The translations under genes and the position numbers were made by a program. 64,000 nt of DNA from Pedobacter sp. Leaf194 (GTDB lineage Bacteria; Bacteroidota; Bacteroidia; Sphingobacteriales; Sphingobacteriaceae): positions 580,373 to 644,372 of the forward strand of contig NZ_LMPU01000001.1 of NCBI RefSeq assembly GCF_001423945.1, written 5' to 3'. Below the pieces are notes generated by a model. That model saw only the letters and a list, made by a program, of their open reading frames with translations. It was not told the origin of the DNA and ran no database searches. Positions 26,629 to 35,078 of this stretch are shown here, piece after piece (position 1 is the stretch's first letter; each line of letters begins with the position of its first letter).

Positions 26629-28137
26629 ATGAACAATAAAAATATTAAAAGCCTGATGGCAATAGTTGCTGTTATGGTTGTTTTTGTTTCGTGTAAGAAG
26701 GATTATTTGGAGCTAACGCCACGCGGCACAGCTCTTGAAGATAACTTTTATAAAAATGAAACTGAGGTTATGCAGGGCGTAATTGCTGTGTATGATGTTA
26801 CGCAGTGGGGTACAACAGGTGGCTACACCATGAAAATGCCTTTGTTAAGTGCCGCATCTGACGATTGCTTTGCAGGCGGAAGTAATGCTTCCGACCAGCC
26901 GAACTGGGTTGCGTATGATAATTTTAACATGAACTCGAGTGTTGGTCCGCAGGTTGGTTTATGGAATAAAAACTACAGTGGTATAAACCGGGCAAATGTT
27001 ATTTTGAGCAAAATTGAGAAGGCTACAACACTAAGTGCCGCTTTTAAAACCCGTGTTACTGCAGAAACGAAGTTTTTGAGGGCTTATTTTTATTTTGATT
27101 TGGTAAGATGGTTTGGTAATGTTCCTTTAATTACCAAAGTTTTAGAAACCAGCGAACTTTATACGCAGGTTCAATCTACACCGGCTCAAATTTACGCTCA
27201 AATTGAGAAAGATTTAAGGGATGCAATTCCAGGATTGCCAGCCACCATTTCGGCGGGCGAGAAGGGAAGAATTTCTCAGGGTGCGGCAAAAGCGCAGTTG
27301 GGTAAGGTTTTATTGTATCAAAATGACAATGCGAAAATGACTGAAGCCGCTACTTTATTTGAAGACGTAAACCGCGTCGGAAATCCGTATGGCTACTCGT
27401 TACTGCCGAACTATGCTGATATCTTTAATCCGGCTAATAAGTTTAATGCAGAGGCAATTCTGGAAATTCCACACTCAAATAATGCAGCCTGGTCTGATTG
27501 GGGTTACATAAATGGTGGTGAAGGGAATGTGGGTACCCAATTTGTGGGTATGGATAGCTATAACGGCGACACATATTCGAGCGGATGGGGCTTTTGTCCG
27601 GTAACACTTGATTTGGTTGGCGTAATGAAAAATGACCCTCGCTTTGCGGCAACGATTATCGACGGTGCTGCATTAAAAGCAGCCGGTGCAACCTACAACG
27701 GCCGTTATCAGAATACAGATTATTTCATCAAAAAATATGCACCATTAAAAGCGTTCCGTTCGGCAAGCGGTGTTGCAGAGCAAAACTGGCCGATTGATGA
27801 AATTGAGATTCGTTTGGCAGATACTTATTTAATGCAGGCCGAGGCCTTATTAAGAAGTGGCGGTAGCGCAAGCCGTGCAAAAGAGTTGCTGGATGCAGTA
27901 AGAGCACGAGTAGGATTAGCATCAATTCCGGCTACGCTTGATAATGTTTATGCAGAACGCAGATTAGAATTAGCTACTGAAGGTCACCGGTTCTTCGATT
28001 TAGTTAGAACAGGTAAAGCCGTAGCAGTGCTAGGTTCGCAAGGCTTTAAGGCTGGTAAAAGCGAGTACCTTCCAATTCCACTAAACGAAATTGAAGTAAC
28101 TAAAGGTGGTATTAAACAAAATCCAGGTTATAATTAA
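26629..28137 (+). CDS. SusD/RagB-type nutrient-binding lipoprotein
   Basis: A 502-residue surface lipoprotein. The ATG at 26629 (MNNKNIKS) is preferred to the upstream TTG at 26620. The lipobox is VVFVSCKK (Cys near residue 22). The body has tetratricopeptide-like helices and SusD hallmarks: TPRGTALEDNFYKNE near the start, AETKFLRAYFYFDLVRWFG in the middle, and RRLELATEGHRFFDLVRTG near the end. It forms the lid of the SusC barrel and captures glycan. It follows susC in the same operon. Confidence 0.96.
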   Translation: MNNKNIKSLMAIVAVMVVFVSCKKDYLELTPRGTALEDNFYKNETEVMQGVIAVYDVTQWGTTGGYTMKMPLLSAASDDCFAGGSNASDQPNWVAYDNFNMNSSVGPQVGLWNKNYSGINRANVILSKIEKATTLSAAFKTRVTAETKFLRAYFYFDLVRWFGNVPLITKVLETSELYTQVQSTPAQIYAQIEKDLRDAIPGLPATISAGEKGRISQGAAKAQLGKVLLYQNDNAKMTEAATLFEDVNRVGNPYGYSLLPNYADIFNPANKFNAEAILEIPHSNNAAWSDWGYINGGEGNVGTQFVGMDSYNGDTYSSGWGFCPVTLDLVGVMKNDPRFAATIIDGAALKAAGATYNGRYQNTDYFIKKYAPLKAFRSASGVAEQNWPIDEIEIRLADTYLMQAEALLRSGGSASRAKELLDAVRARVGLASIPATLDNVYAERRLELATEGHRFFDLVRTGKAVAVLGSQGFKAGKSEYLPIPLNEIEVTKGGIKQNPGYN

Positions 28138-28149
28138 TCAGCATTTGAC

Positions 28150-29571
28150 ATGAAATTATTTAAAGATAAAATACAAGCAACAATCCTGCTTAGTCTGGGT
28201 TTAGTGCTTAGCATTATGGTTTCCTGCAAAAAGAGCGAAACCACCAAAGACATTGGTATTCCGCCAACCGCGGCAGAGATTCAGTTCACTTCTACGCCAA
28301 CGGCTACCAACCCGAATATTGTTAGTTTCAAAAGTGCATACAATGGAATCAACGCACATTGGGATTTCGGAAACGGCGCAAGCGCTGACGGAAATGATGT
28401 TCAGTCATCGTACCCAATTGCGGGTACCTACACTGTAAAGTTAACTGTTTTGGCAGATGGTGGTTCGGTTTCAACAACCAAAACCATTACCATTGCAACA
28501 ACCAATACAAGCATGTTAAGCGATCCTGCTTATACGCTGCTCTCTGGTGGCTTATCGAATGCGGCCGGTAAAACCTGGGTTATAGACCAAACGCAACCTG
28601 GCCACCTGGGCGTTGGTCCGATAACTTCGCAAACGCCCGATTGGTACCAGGCTGGGCCAAATGAGAAAGCCGGATTAGGTTTTTACGATGACGAAATGAC
28701 TTTTGCCATGGGCGCATCTTCGTTAAAATACACTTACGCTAATAATGGAACCACTTTTGCCAACGCATCAAATGCGCCGGGCATTGGCGGCCCAACAGGA
28801 AGTAACGACCCGACGGTTAATTATACGGTCCCGACAAATTTAACATGGATTTTAAATGATGTAAATGGTGTGAAATACATCAATTTAAGTAACAACGGAT
28901 TCATTTCATATTATCTTGGCGTTTCTTCTTATCAGATTTTATCGCTTACCGCGGATGAAATGTGGTTAAGGTGTGGAGATAAATCTAATGCAGGAAATGC
29001 CTGGTATCTGAAGTTAATTAGAAAAGGCTACGTGAGGCCAATCGTGCCACCGGTACAAAAACCAATACAGGCGGCCAATCTATCAGATGATTTCCAGGCG
29101 GCAACAGGCATGGCCTGGCTGGCCGAAAACATGGATTTCAACAGAAGTTATGATAACCCTGCAAGATTCCCTGTAAATACTTCATCAAAAGTAGCTTACT
29201 ACGAGAAAAGAACAGGTAACGATGGCCAGTATGGAAACATTAATATTACCATGCCTTACCGTTTCGATTTAACCGCGAAAAATAAGATTAGGTTAAAGGT
29301 ATTCATCCCGGGAGGAAATGATTTTACTAAAGTTGCGCCAACTGTTTCTGTTAAGTTGCAGAACTCATTATTGGGGGCAAATGCTTACACTACGCAAATT
29401 GAAATTGTTAAAACTATAGCGGCAGCGCAATATAATACGTGGGTGCAGTTAGAATTTGATTATTCAGCCTCTGCCAGCCAAACATTATACGATAAAATTG
29501 TTGTACAGTTAGGCGGCGAAGGGCATCCAAACCCAGGTATATTCTATATTGACGATTTTGAATTTAAATAG
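28150..29571 (+). CDS. PKD-domain surface lipoprotein, probable glycan-binding protein
   Basis: A 473-residue lipoprotein with lipobox MVSCKK (Cys near residue 26). Residues ~45-118 form a PKD beta-sandwich (INAHWDFGNGASADG, GTYTVKLTV). The centre (about 125-290) is of unknown fold. The C-terminal ~165 residues, ending in IFYIDDFEF, resemble a carbohydrate-binding beta-sandwich. Position directly after susD, with 12 nt between the genes, and before GH16 suggests a surface glycan-binding protein (SusE/F or SGBP-B role). Binding specificity is inferred from the neighbouring enzyme only. Confidence 0.75.
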   Translation: MKLFKDKIQATILLSLGLVLSIMVSCKKSETTKDIGIPPTAAEIQFTSTPTATNPNIVSFKSAYNGINAHWDFGNGASADGNDVQSSYPIAGTYTVKLTVLADGGSVSTTKTITIATTNTSMLSDPAYTLLSGGLSNAAGKTWVIDQTQPGHLGVGPITSQTPDWYQAGPNEKAGLGFYDDEMTFAMGASSLKYTYANNGTTFANASNAPGIGGPTGSNDPTVNYTVPTNLTWILNDVNGVKYINLSNNGFISYYLGVSSYQILSLTADEMWLRCGDKSNAGNAWYLKLIRKGYVRPIVPPVQKPIQAANLSDDFQAATGMAWLAENMDFNRSYDNPARFPVNTSSKVAYYEKRTGNDGQYGNINITMPYRFDLTAKNKIRLKVFIPGGNDFTKVAPTVSVKLQNSLLGANAYTTQIEIVKTIAAAQYNTWVQLEFDYSASASQTLYDKIVVQLGGEGHPNPGIFYIDDFEFK

Positions 29572-29625
29572 TGCTAAACACCAGCAGTTTGCCATACCTG
29601 CAAACTGCTGTTTAAATTTTTAAAA

Positions 29626-30507
29626 ATGAGGGATTCAGTGAAGTACTTAAAGAAAGAAATTGTTTCAGCTTTTGCGATTGTAGTGGTTGGAATAAGCGGA
29701 TGTTCTAAAGGGACAGATGCTGGCGGGCCAGTTTATGTGCCGCCAGTTGTGGTTACACCCGTAGATAAAAGCTGGAGTTTTGAAACCACTCCTGCCTGGG
29801 CAGACGAATTTACAAATAGTGGCGCACCATTGTCAACTAACTGGGATTACGATACTGGTGGAGGCGGCTGGGGTAATAACGAACTTGAGTATTATACCGG
29901 CACAACAAATAATGCGAGCGTAGCTAACGGACTCTTAACCATCACCGCAAAAAAGGAAAGCATGGGTGGTATGCGTTATACATCATCACGTATGGTTACC
30001 AGAGGTAAGTTGGATGCGCTATATGGTCGCTTTGAAATTAAAGCTAAACTACCACTTGGTAAAGGAACCTGGCCGGCGATCTGGATGCTGCCAACAGAAC
30101 GAGCTTACGGCGACTGGCCAAAGTCTGGTGAGATCGACATTATGGAGCACGTAGGTTACGACCAGGATAATGTTCACTTCAGTACACACACCGAAGCCTA
30201 TTATTTTAAAATTAATACTCAGAAAACCATCACTAGAAAAATCGATGGGGCGAGTTCAGCTTTTCACCTCTACCGGGTTGATTGGACGCCTTACGCAGTG
30301 CGGGGCTACTATGACGATGTTAAGGTTTTCGAATTTGCAAATGAAGGAACAGGTTATAAAGCCTGGCCATTTGATAAAAAATTTCACCTGTTGTTAAATG
30401 TTGCTGTTGGTGGCGATTGGGGTGGCGCTCAAGGTGTAGATGATTCCATCTGGCCACAAGCAATGGAAGTTGATTACGTTCGATATTATAAAATGATCGA
30501 TAAATAG
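29626..30507 (+). CDS. GH16 beta-glucanase (laminarinase-like) lipoprotein
   Basis: A 293-residue enzyme. A signal and lipobox GISGCSK place Cys near residue 27. The catalytic motif GEIDIMEHVG (ExDxxE pattern; nucleophile and acid/base Glu) is central, preceded by the aromatic WPAIWMLP. NNELEYYT and LLLNVAVGGDWGG near the end are typical of bacterial beta-1,3- and beta-1,3-1,4-glucanases. It probably cuts laminarin or mixed-linkage glucan at the cell surface before SusCD import. It is the last gene of the PUL and is followed by a terminator. No GH3, GH17 or GH30 enzyme is present nearby. Confidence 0.92.
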   Translation: MRDSVKYLKKEIVSAFAIVVVGISGCSKGTDAGGPVYVPPVVVTPVDKSWSFETTPAWADEFTNSGAPLSTNWDYDTGGGGWGNNELEYYTGTTNNASVANGLLTITAKKESMGGMRYTSSRMVTRGKLDALYGRFEIKAKLPLGKGTWPAIWMLPTERAYGDWPKSGEIDIMEHVGYDQDNVHFSTHTEAYYFKINTQKTITRKIDGASSAFHLYRVDWTPYAVRGYYDDVKVFEFANEGTGYKAWPFDKKFHLLLNVAVGGDWGGAQGVDDSIWPQAMEVDYVRYYKMIDK

Positions 30508-30530
30508 ACTTTAGGTTAGTTTAATTGTTA

Positions 30531-30558
30531 AGTCGCCAAGTAATTGGCGGCTTTTTTT
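30531..30558 (+). terminator. Terminator of the PUL operon
   Basis: AGTCGCCAA (30531-30539) and TTGGCGGCT (30544-30552) form a 9-bp stem with one G-U pair and a 4-nt loop, followed by seven T. It starts 24 nt after the GH16 stop. Confidence 0.9.
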
Positions 30559-30591
30559 ATGCGCTTGAGTGTGTGTTTAGGTAAAGCCTAA

Positions 30592-30630
30592 AAAAAGGAA
30601 CGGGGATAAATCATACCGACCTATCCCCGT
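30592..30630 (-). terminator. Terminator of the lysine/alanine-rich protein gene
   Basis: ACGGGGATA (30600-30608) and TATCCCCGT (30622-30630) form a perfect 9-bp stem. Reading leftward, the stem is followed by TTCCTTTTTTT. It lies 70 nt past the stop at 30700. Confidence 0.75.
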
Positions 30631-30699
30631 CATCTAAATTAACGCTCTCAGATATATAAACAACCAAAAAGCAGATTTATTATATCGTATCGAATTTTT

Positions 30700-31230
30700 T
30701 TATTTTTTTGCTGCAGGTTTTTTTGCTGCGGCTTTTGGTTTTTTCTCAACAGCAGGAACTTCTTCAACAACTTCGGCTTTTTTCTTTGCTGGTGCTTTAG
30801 TTTTTTTAACTTCAGTAACAAGTTCTTCAACAGCTTCTACTTTCTTTTTAGCGGGCGCTTTCTTTTTAGGTTCAGCAGTAATGGCTTCTGCAACAACCTC
30901 TTTTTTCTTTGCAGGCGCTTTGGCCTTTTTCAACTCTACAGCTGGCTGCTCTGCTACAACTTCCTCATTCAATTCAGCAGCTTTAGGCGCATCGGCTTGT
31001 TGCAAATAATTAGCCAAAACCTGTTTCAGATAAACTTCTGGCTTAGGCATGTTAATCACCGTTCCAGGTTCTTTATCCTGCGATTGTTTAATGTAAGCCG
31101 ATTTAATTTTTCCCCAATCTTTAGAGTAAAGTTTAATAAACTGCTCAACAAATTGTTCGTCTGTATATTTTTTAGGCAACCTGCCCAACACTGCCTGAAT
31201 TTTTTCTTCTTTTCTATGTAATACCGCCAT
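30700..31230 (-). CDS. Basic protein with lysine/alanine-rich histone H1-like tail
   Basis: A 176-residue protein from the ATG at 31230 (MAVLHRKEEK); an upstream start at 31248 is possible but less likely. Residues 1-80 look folded and helical (YTDEQFVEQFIKLYSKDWGKI). From about residue 95 to the end the chain is low complexity, with several APAKKK or KAAAKK repeats separated by Glu/Val-rich spacers. The tail resembles histone H1-like bacterial proteins that bind DNA or RNA by charge. The N-terminal domain was not recognised. The function is unknown. Confidence 0.75.
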   Translation of the reverse strand: MAVLHRKEEKIQAVLGRLPKKYTDEQFVEQFIKLYSKDWGKIKSAYIKQSQDKEPGTVINMPKPEVYLKQVLANYLQQADAPKAAELNEEVVAEQPAVELKKAKAPAKKKEVVAEAITAEPKKKAPAKKKVEAVEELVTEVKKTKAPAKKKAEVVEEVPAVEKKPKAAAKKPAAKK

Positions 31231-31364
31231 TGTTAAAATTTTGAACAAAGATAACCGATATTACAGATAATCATGTAAATACCAGATTTAAACTTTTATC
31301 CTGGTGGCCCAAAACCTTTTGTTTGCCAATCTTTTCCTGGCAATAAAGTCTGACTGCCCGCTAT

Positions 31365-31757
31365 TTAGGTTGCCACCTCTTGCATACGGTAGTCGGTTTT
31401 TCTATGGTTCACCAATCTTTCACGGTGTTGCGTTCCCCAAATTCTGAGTTCGTCAATTACCCGTTCTAAGCTGGCGCTGTATGCTGTCAATTCGTATGTA
31501 ACGGTAACTGGTGTTGTAGAAAAAACTTTGCGGTTTAAAAACTCATTTAACTCCAAATCTTTTAATTCCTTCGATAAAATTTTCGGTGTAATCTCCCCGA
31601 GTGATTTTTGTATTTCGTTGAAACGGAGCGGGCCGTTTTGCAGGGCTAAAATCAAAGGAAGTTTCCATTTTCCGTTCAAAACATATAAAGCGTCTTTAAC
31701 GGCATTTAGGTGGGTATTGCAACTTTCTTTACTGTGTTGTTCTTTTTTAAAAGGCAT
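31365..31757 (-). CDS. HxlR-family transcriptional regulator
   Basis: A 130-residue winged-helix protein. The ATG at 31757 (MPFKKEQ) is chosen over a TTG two codons earlier. HxlR hallmarks are visible: a Cys near the N-terminus (KESCNTHLNAVKDAL), then LNGKWKLPLILALQNGPLRFNEIQKSL, ITPKILSKELKDLE, and VTYELTAYSASLERVI. Members sense electrophiles or oxidants through the N-terminal Cys. A TAACTTTG box ends 3 nt before the ATG, and an inverted repeat lies upstream, suggesting autoregulation. No target gene is adjacent on the same strand. Confidence 0.92.
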   Translation of the reverse strand: MPFKKEQHSKESCNTHLNAVKDALYVLNGKWKLPLILALQNGPLRFNEIQKSLGEITPKILSKELKDLELNEFLNRKVFSTTPVTVTYELTAYSASLERVIDELRIWGTQHRERLVNHRKTDYRMQEVAT

Positions 31758-31760
31758 ACT

Positions 31761-31806
31761 CAAAGTTAATGGCTTTCCGAAACGATACCGCTATCCTTTT
31801 GGAAAG
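31761..31806 (-). promoter_or_regulatory. HxlR promoter box and inverted repeat
   Basis: TAACTTTG on the minus strand (31761-31768) matches the -7 consensus. Upstream, CTTTCCGAAACGATA (31773-31787) and TATCCTTTTGGAAAG (31792-31806) are an imperfect palindrome with 13 of 15 pairs, well placed for an operator. Confidence 0.55.
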
Positions 31807-31952
31807 TAGTATCTTTTTGATAGTAAAACTAGCTACGCTTAATTAGAAAAACAACATAAACACAAAAGTACTTAGCGATAATTAGTTTTTGGCTTAGTTT
31901 AGCTTAGTTCAAAACCACTCCAGGCGATGGCGCAATTTTTTTGAGCTATCGT

Positions 31953-33212
31953 TTATACTTTTTCCAAAACGAGTTCGCTTACTGGCTTAACGGGCTTTAG
32001 GTTTTTAATTTCTCCTTTATATAATTTCCTGTAAGATATGATGCCGATTAGAAAAGCAATTGCGCCTTGAAACAGCACTGTATTTTGTGTGCCCACCAAT
32101 TGGGATACACTACCAATTAACAAACCGCCCAGTGGTTGCATACCGAAAAAAGCCATTGCATAAAAGCTGATAACTCTGCCACGCATATCTGGATCAACCG
32201 TGGTTTGAATTAAAGTATTGCTAATTGTAATTTGCGACATCATACCGAAACCTGAAATGGCTGCAAAGATTAAAGCTACCGGATACAAGGTAGTGTGCGA
32301 AAACAAGGCTAAGCCCGCTCCAAAAATTAAAGTGTTTATGGCCAGTATTTTTCGAAGGTTTCGGCCGGGTTTAAGCGAAGCGAGAAATATAGCGCCCGTA
32401 AAGGCTCCCAATCCGATTACGCTATCTATTACACCAAATGTTGAAGCTGTTCCACGGAAAATATCTTTAGCATAAACCGGAATGAGTGTGCTAAATGGTA
32501 AAACAAATAAACTTATCAGCGCAAGCATGGTTAAAACATGAGCAATGGAAGGGGTTTGTTTGATGTAGGCAAAACCCTCCTTAAGTTCACCGATAATATT
32601 TTTGGTGTGTGGTTTTTCAACATATTTTGGTAACCTCATCATCAGTAATGAGCCAATAACTGCGATGAAACTCACTGCGTTTAAGCCAAAACACACGTCG
32701 TCCCCAAGTTTCTCTAATGCTAAACCCGCTAGACCGGGGCCGATGAGCCTTGATAGGTTTACCATTGATGAATTGAGGGCTAAAGCATTTGGTAAATCCT
32801 CTTTATTATCAACCATTTCGTAAACCAACGATTGTCTTGCCGGAACATCAAAAGCATTTATCATTCCCAAAAATGCGCTTAGTGCAATAATTTGCCACAT
32901 TTCATAGTGTTTGGAGAAAATTAATATCGTCATTAAAATGGCCTGCACCATTGATGCGATTTGCGTTATCAATAAGAGTTTATACCTGTTGTACCTGTCT
33001 GACGCGACACCACCGATGAATGAAAAAATAAACGAGGGAAATAAACTTGCAAACAGCGTTAGCCCTAGCATAAAATTGGAATGCGTTTGCTCGTAAACTA
33101 CCCAGCTTACGGCGGTTTTTTGCATCCAGGTTCCGATTAACGAAACGGATTGTCCGCCAAAATAGAGGCGATAATTTCTACTTTTAAAAGCATTAAATGT
33201 ACTTATTTTCAT
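31953..33212 (-). CDS. MFS transporter (MFS_3, EntS-like)
   Basis: A 419-residue membrane protein with about 12 helices. The N-terminal FKSRNYRLYFGGQSVSLIGTW is characteristic of the MFS_3 branch (enterobactin/macrolide exporter type), and GGVASDRYNRYKLLLI is the loop 2-3 motif (GxxxDRxxR). Arg-rich and Pro-rich segments near VYEMVDNKEDLPNALALN support the family. It probably exports a drug or metabolite by proton antiport. It follows a MarR gene by 17 nt and is probably controlled by it. Confidence 0.9.
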   Translation of the reverse strand: MKISTFNAFKSRNYRLYFGGQSVSLIGTWMQKTAVSWVVYEQTHSNFMLGLTLFASLFPSFIFSFIGGVASDRYNRYKLLLITQIASMVQAILMTILIFSKHYEMWQIIALSAFLGMINAFDVPARQSLVYEMVDNKEDLPNALALNSSMVNLSRLIGPGLAGLALEKLGDDVCFGLNAVSFIAVIGSLLMMRLPKYVEKPHTKNIIGELKEGFAYIKQTPSIAHVLTMLALISLFVLPFSTLIPVYAKDIFRGTASTFGVIDSVIGLGAFTGAIFLASLKPGRNLRKILAINTLIFGAGLALFSHTTLYPVALIFAAISGFGMMSQITISNTLIQTTVDPDMRGRVISFYAMAFFGMQPLGGLLIGSVSQLVGTQNTVLFQGAIAFLIGIISYRKLYKGEIKNLKPVKPVSELVLEKV

Positions 33213-33229
33213 AATTCAAGGCCGTTTGA

Positions 33230-33664
33230 TTAAAAATTAACCAGCTTTGTTAAAGGACCTATAGCTTCTTTTAAAATTAATTGTTCATTTTCTGTGCAAA
33301 CTTCTGCAATGGTTTTACCCAACCATTCATCGCGTTCATGCCTAACCTGTTCAAGCATTTCTTTTCCACTGGCAGATAACGAAATGTGTATTTTCCGCTT
33401 ATCGTTTTCAGATGCAGTTTTAGAAATCAGCTTAAGTTCGGCAAGGTGATTTAACAAAGCACCCATGCTCTGCGGTGTGATTTTTTCCAACACAGCGAGT
33501 TCCGCAGAAAGCAGATATTCATGCTGTTCCAGCAAAACTAAAACTGAACGTTCGGTTTGAGACAAAGCGGTATTAGACGGAGATAATTTGCGCAGTTTTC
33601 GATTTAGCCTCGCGAGTACAGGCCGAAGTTCTGACGCAATTTTTATGCTCTTTTCTATGCTCAT
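33230..33664 (-). CDS. MarR-family transcriptional regulator
   Basis: A 144-residue winged-helix protein. The recognition helix region is ITPQSMGALLNHLAELKLI, and the wing is TASENDKRKIHISLSASGKEML with the conserved DxRxxxISLT-like pattern. It is the first gene of an operon with the MFS exporter. A 32-bp palindrome lies 2 nt upstream of its ATG next to a -7 box, so it most likely represses itself and the exporter until a ligand binds. Confidence 0.93.
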   Translation of the reverse strand: MSIEKSIKIASELRPVLARLNRKLRKLSPSNTALSQTERSVLVLLEQHEYLLSAELAVLEKITPQSMGALLNHLAELKLISKTASENDKRKIHISLSASGKEMLEQVRHERDEWLGKTIAEVCTENEQLILKEAIGPLTKLVNF

Positions 33665-33666
33665 AG

Positions 33667-33703
33667 TTGTAAGTAAAACTTATAAGTTTACCTTACAAAT
33701 ATA
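33667..33703 (-). promoter_or_regulatory. marR-MFS operator palindrome and -7 box
   Basis: TTGTAAGTAAAACTTA (33667-33682) and TAAGTTTACCTTACAA (33683-33698) abut as a 32-bp palindrome with 14 of 16 pairs. TATATTTG on the minus strand (33696-33703) matches the -7 consensus and touches the palindrome, which would cover the start point. Confidence 0.75.
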
Positions 33704-33781
33704 ACACATAATTTATGCTAATTTTTATCCGATAGAATTTATTGACATTTAAAAGATTTTTCGCAGAGAAAGGGCTGGAGA

Positions 33782-33997
33782 TTATTTCTTCCAGCCTTTC
33801 TGCATCTTTTCATAAGCTTTCTTACTAACTTTGGATTTCTTTTTCGATCGCGATTTCCCTTTTTTCTTGCGGGCGTTGATATTGTTGACAAGTGAATTTT
33901 TCACACCCAGCTTATTTTTTTTAACGCCTTTCTTCTTTTTCTTATCCTTCTTCTTGCCACCTTTTTTCTTGCCTGTTTTCTTTTTTTCTTTAGCCAT
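33782..33997 (-). CDS. Small lysine-rich basic protein
   Basis: A 71-residue protein with 33 lysines and 2 arginines, mostly in KKK runs, with a slightly less basic C-terminus (KKAYEKMQKGWKK). It starts at ATG 33997 (MAKEKKK). No domain was recognised. The charge suggests binding to nucleic acid or ribosomes. The frame shows amino-acid level bias, but low complexity makes gene prediction less certain. It is alone, 117 nt from the marR start. Confidence 0.65.
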   Translation of the reverse strand: MAKEKKKTGKKKGGKKKDKKKKKGVKKNKLGVKNSLVNNINARKKKGKSRSKKKSKVSKKAYEKMQKGWKK

Positions 33998-34209
33998 TAT
34001 TTCTGATTTTTAGGTTAACTAACATCTTAACAGCAAAACACTAATAAAGGTTCCGGAGAAATAGATGAGCTTAATCATTGCGCTAATTACGAAACGAGAA
34101 AACAGGCAATTCGGCGTTATCCAAACCTTAAACTGGAATATGAAAAATTGGAAAATTTGCATTTTGGAAGGTAGTTCGACTTAAAACGCTTTTAAATCTG
34201 GCTTATCAT

Positions 34210-34217
34210 TATATTTG
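34210..34217 (+). promoter_or_regulatory. -7 box of the Dabb gene
   Basis: TATATTTG matches TAnnTTTG exactly and ends 14 nt before the ATG at 34232. No clear -33 element is seen. Confidence 0.5.
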
Positions 34218-34231
34218 AAAAAAATATATTT

Positions 34232-34528
34232 ATGATAGCACATCACGTTTTATTCTGGCTTAAAGCCGATACAAGTAATGAACAAAAAGCCGCTTTTCGC
34301 AAAGGTTTAGAAAGTCTGGAAAATATTGAAGTTGTAAAAACATTCCATATTGGCATACCTGCACCAATTGAGCGTGCAGTTGTAGATAGCACTTATTCTT
34401 TCAGTTTGGTTTTGTTTTTTGAAGATTTGGCTGCACACGATGTTTACCAGGTTCACGAAATACACAAAGCATTTTTAGATGAGTTCCGCAGCTTATTCGA
34501 AAAAGTAATTATCTACGATGCGGAATAA
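34232..34528 (+). CDS. Dabb-family (stress-responsive A/B barrel) protein
   Basis: A 98-residue protein with the Dabb pattern: N-terminal IAHHVLFWLK, a central TFHIGIPAPIER and YSFSLVLFFED, and a C-terminal VHEIHKAFLDEFRSLFEKVIIYD. These dimeric alpha/beta barrels are induced by stress in several organisms but their reaction is mostly unknown. It is convergent with the CDGSH gene; a REP-like stem-loop separates them. Confidence 0.88.
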   Translation: MIAHHVLFWLKADTSNEQKAAFRKGLESLENIEVVKTFHIGIPAPIERAVVDSTYSFSLVLFFEDLAAHDVYQVHEIHKAFLDEFRSLFEKVIIYDAE

Positions 34529-34563
34529 ATAATGCCCCCAGGAACTTTCATTAAGGCATAAAT

Positions 34564-34672
34564 AGTCGTCATTTCGGTTGGCACTCAGTTTCTAATCTCT
34601 GAGCGAAATCTTCGTCACATCGCAAAATTTTCAACGTGAAAACACTTCGCAGCGGCGGCCGAAATGACGACT
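34564..34672. repeat. REP-like stem-loop element
   Basis: AGTCGTCATTTCGG (34564-34577) and CCGAAATGACGACT (34659-34672) form a perfect 14-bp terminal inverted repeat around 81 nt. The inside contains GAGCGAAATCTTCGTCACAT. From memory, elements with GTCGTCATTTCG ends are scattered between genes in Sphingobacteriaceae. It sits between two convergent genes and could also end both transcripts. Confidence 0.75.
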
Positions 34673-34681
34673 TAATTCTTT

Positions 34682-34906
34682 TTAAACTTTTTTTGGAGGA
34701 AGGTCAAAAGCAATGGCCTCATGCTCAAAATGGCCGTTGTGTGCACCATCGCAAAAGGGTTTATTTTTGGATAGTCCGCATCTGCAAATCGAAACAATGG
34801 TTCTGCCTTGCAAGCCGTATTCGTTGCCATTTCTATCTACGATTTCGAAATCGCCCTCTATTTTAACCGAACCGTTATTGTTAATTGTAAGTTTTGTTTT
34901 GGACAT
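34682..34906 (-). CDS. CDGSH iron-sulfur domain protein
   Basis: A 74-residue protein with CRCGLSKNKPFCDGAH, the CxCx2(S/T)x3Px(C)DG(S/A)H signature that binds a [2Fe-2S] cluster through three Cys and one His. The ATG at 34906 is chosen because a -7 box (TAAGTTTG, 34928-34935) lies inside the longer frame that reaches 34957. It may act in electron or iron-sulfur transfer. No operon partner. Confidence 0.92.
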   Translation of the reverse strand: MSKTKLTINNNGSVKIEGDFEIVDRNGNEYGLQGRTIVSICRCGLSKNKPFCDGAHNGHFEHEAIAFDLPPKKV

Positions 34907-35078
34907 AATTATGTTTTGTTTTACCTGCAAACTTAGAACAATAGCTTGTGCTAACATAATTTCATTCTAATTTAGAAAGGCTCTAATCGCAGGATTTGCA
35001 ATAAGTTATTTTGTGCAAAGCATTAATAATCAGTATATTTATTTGGTTAACTTCTATGTTCACGCTAACAATGGCATT

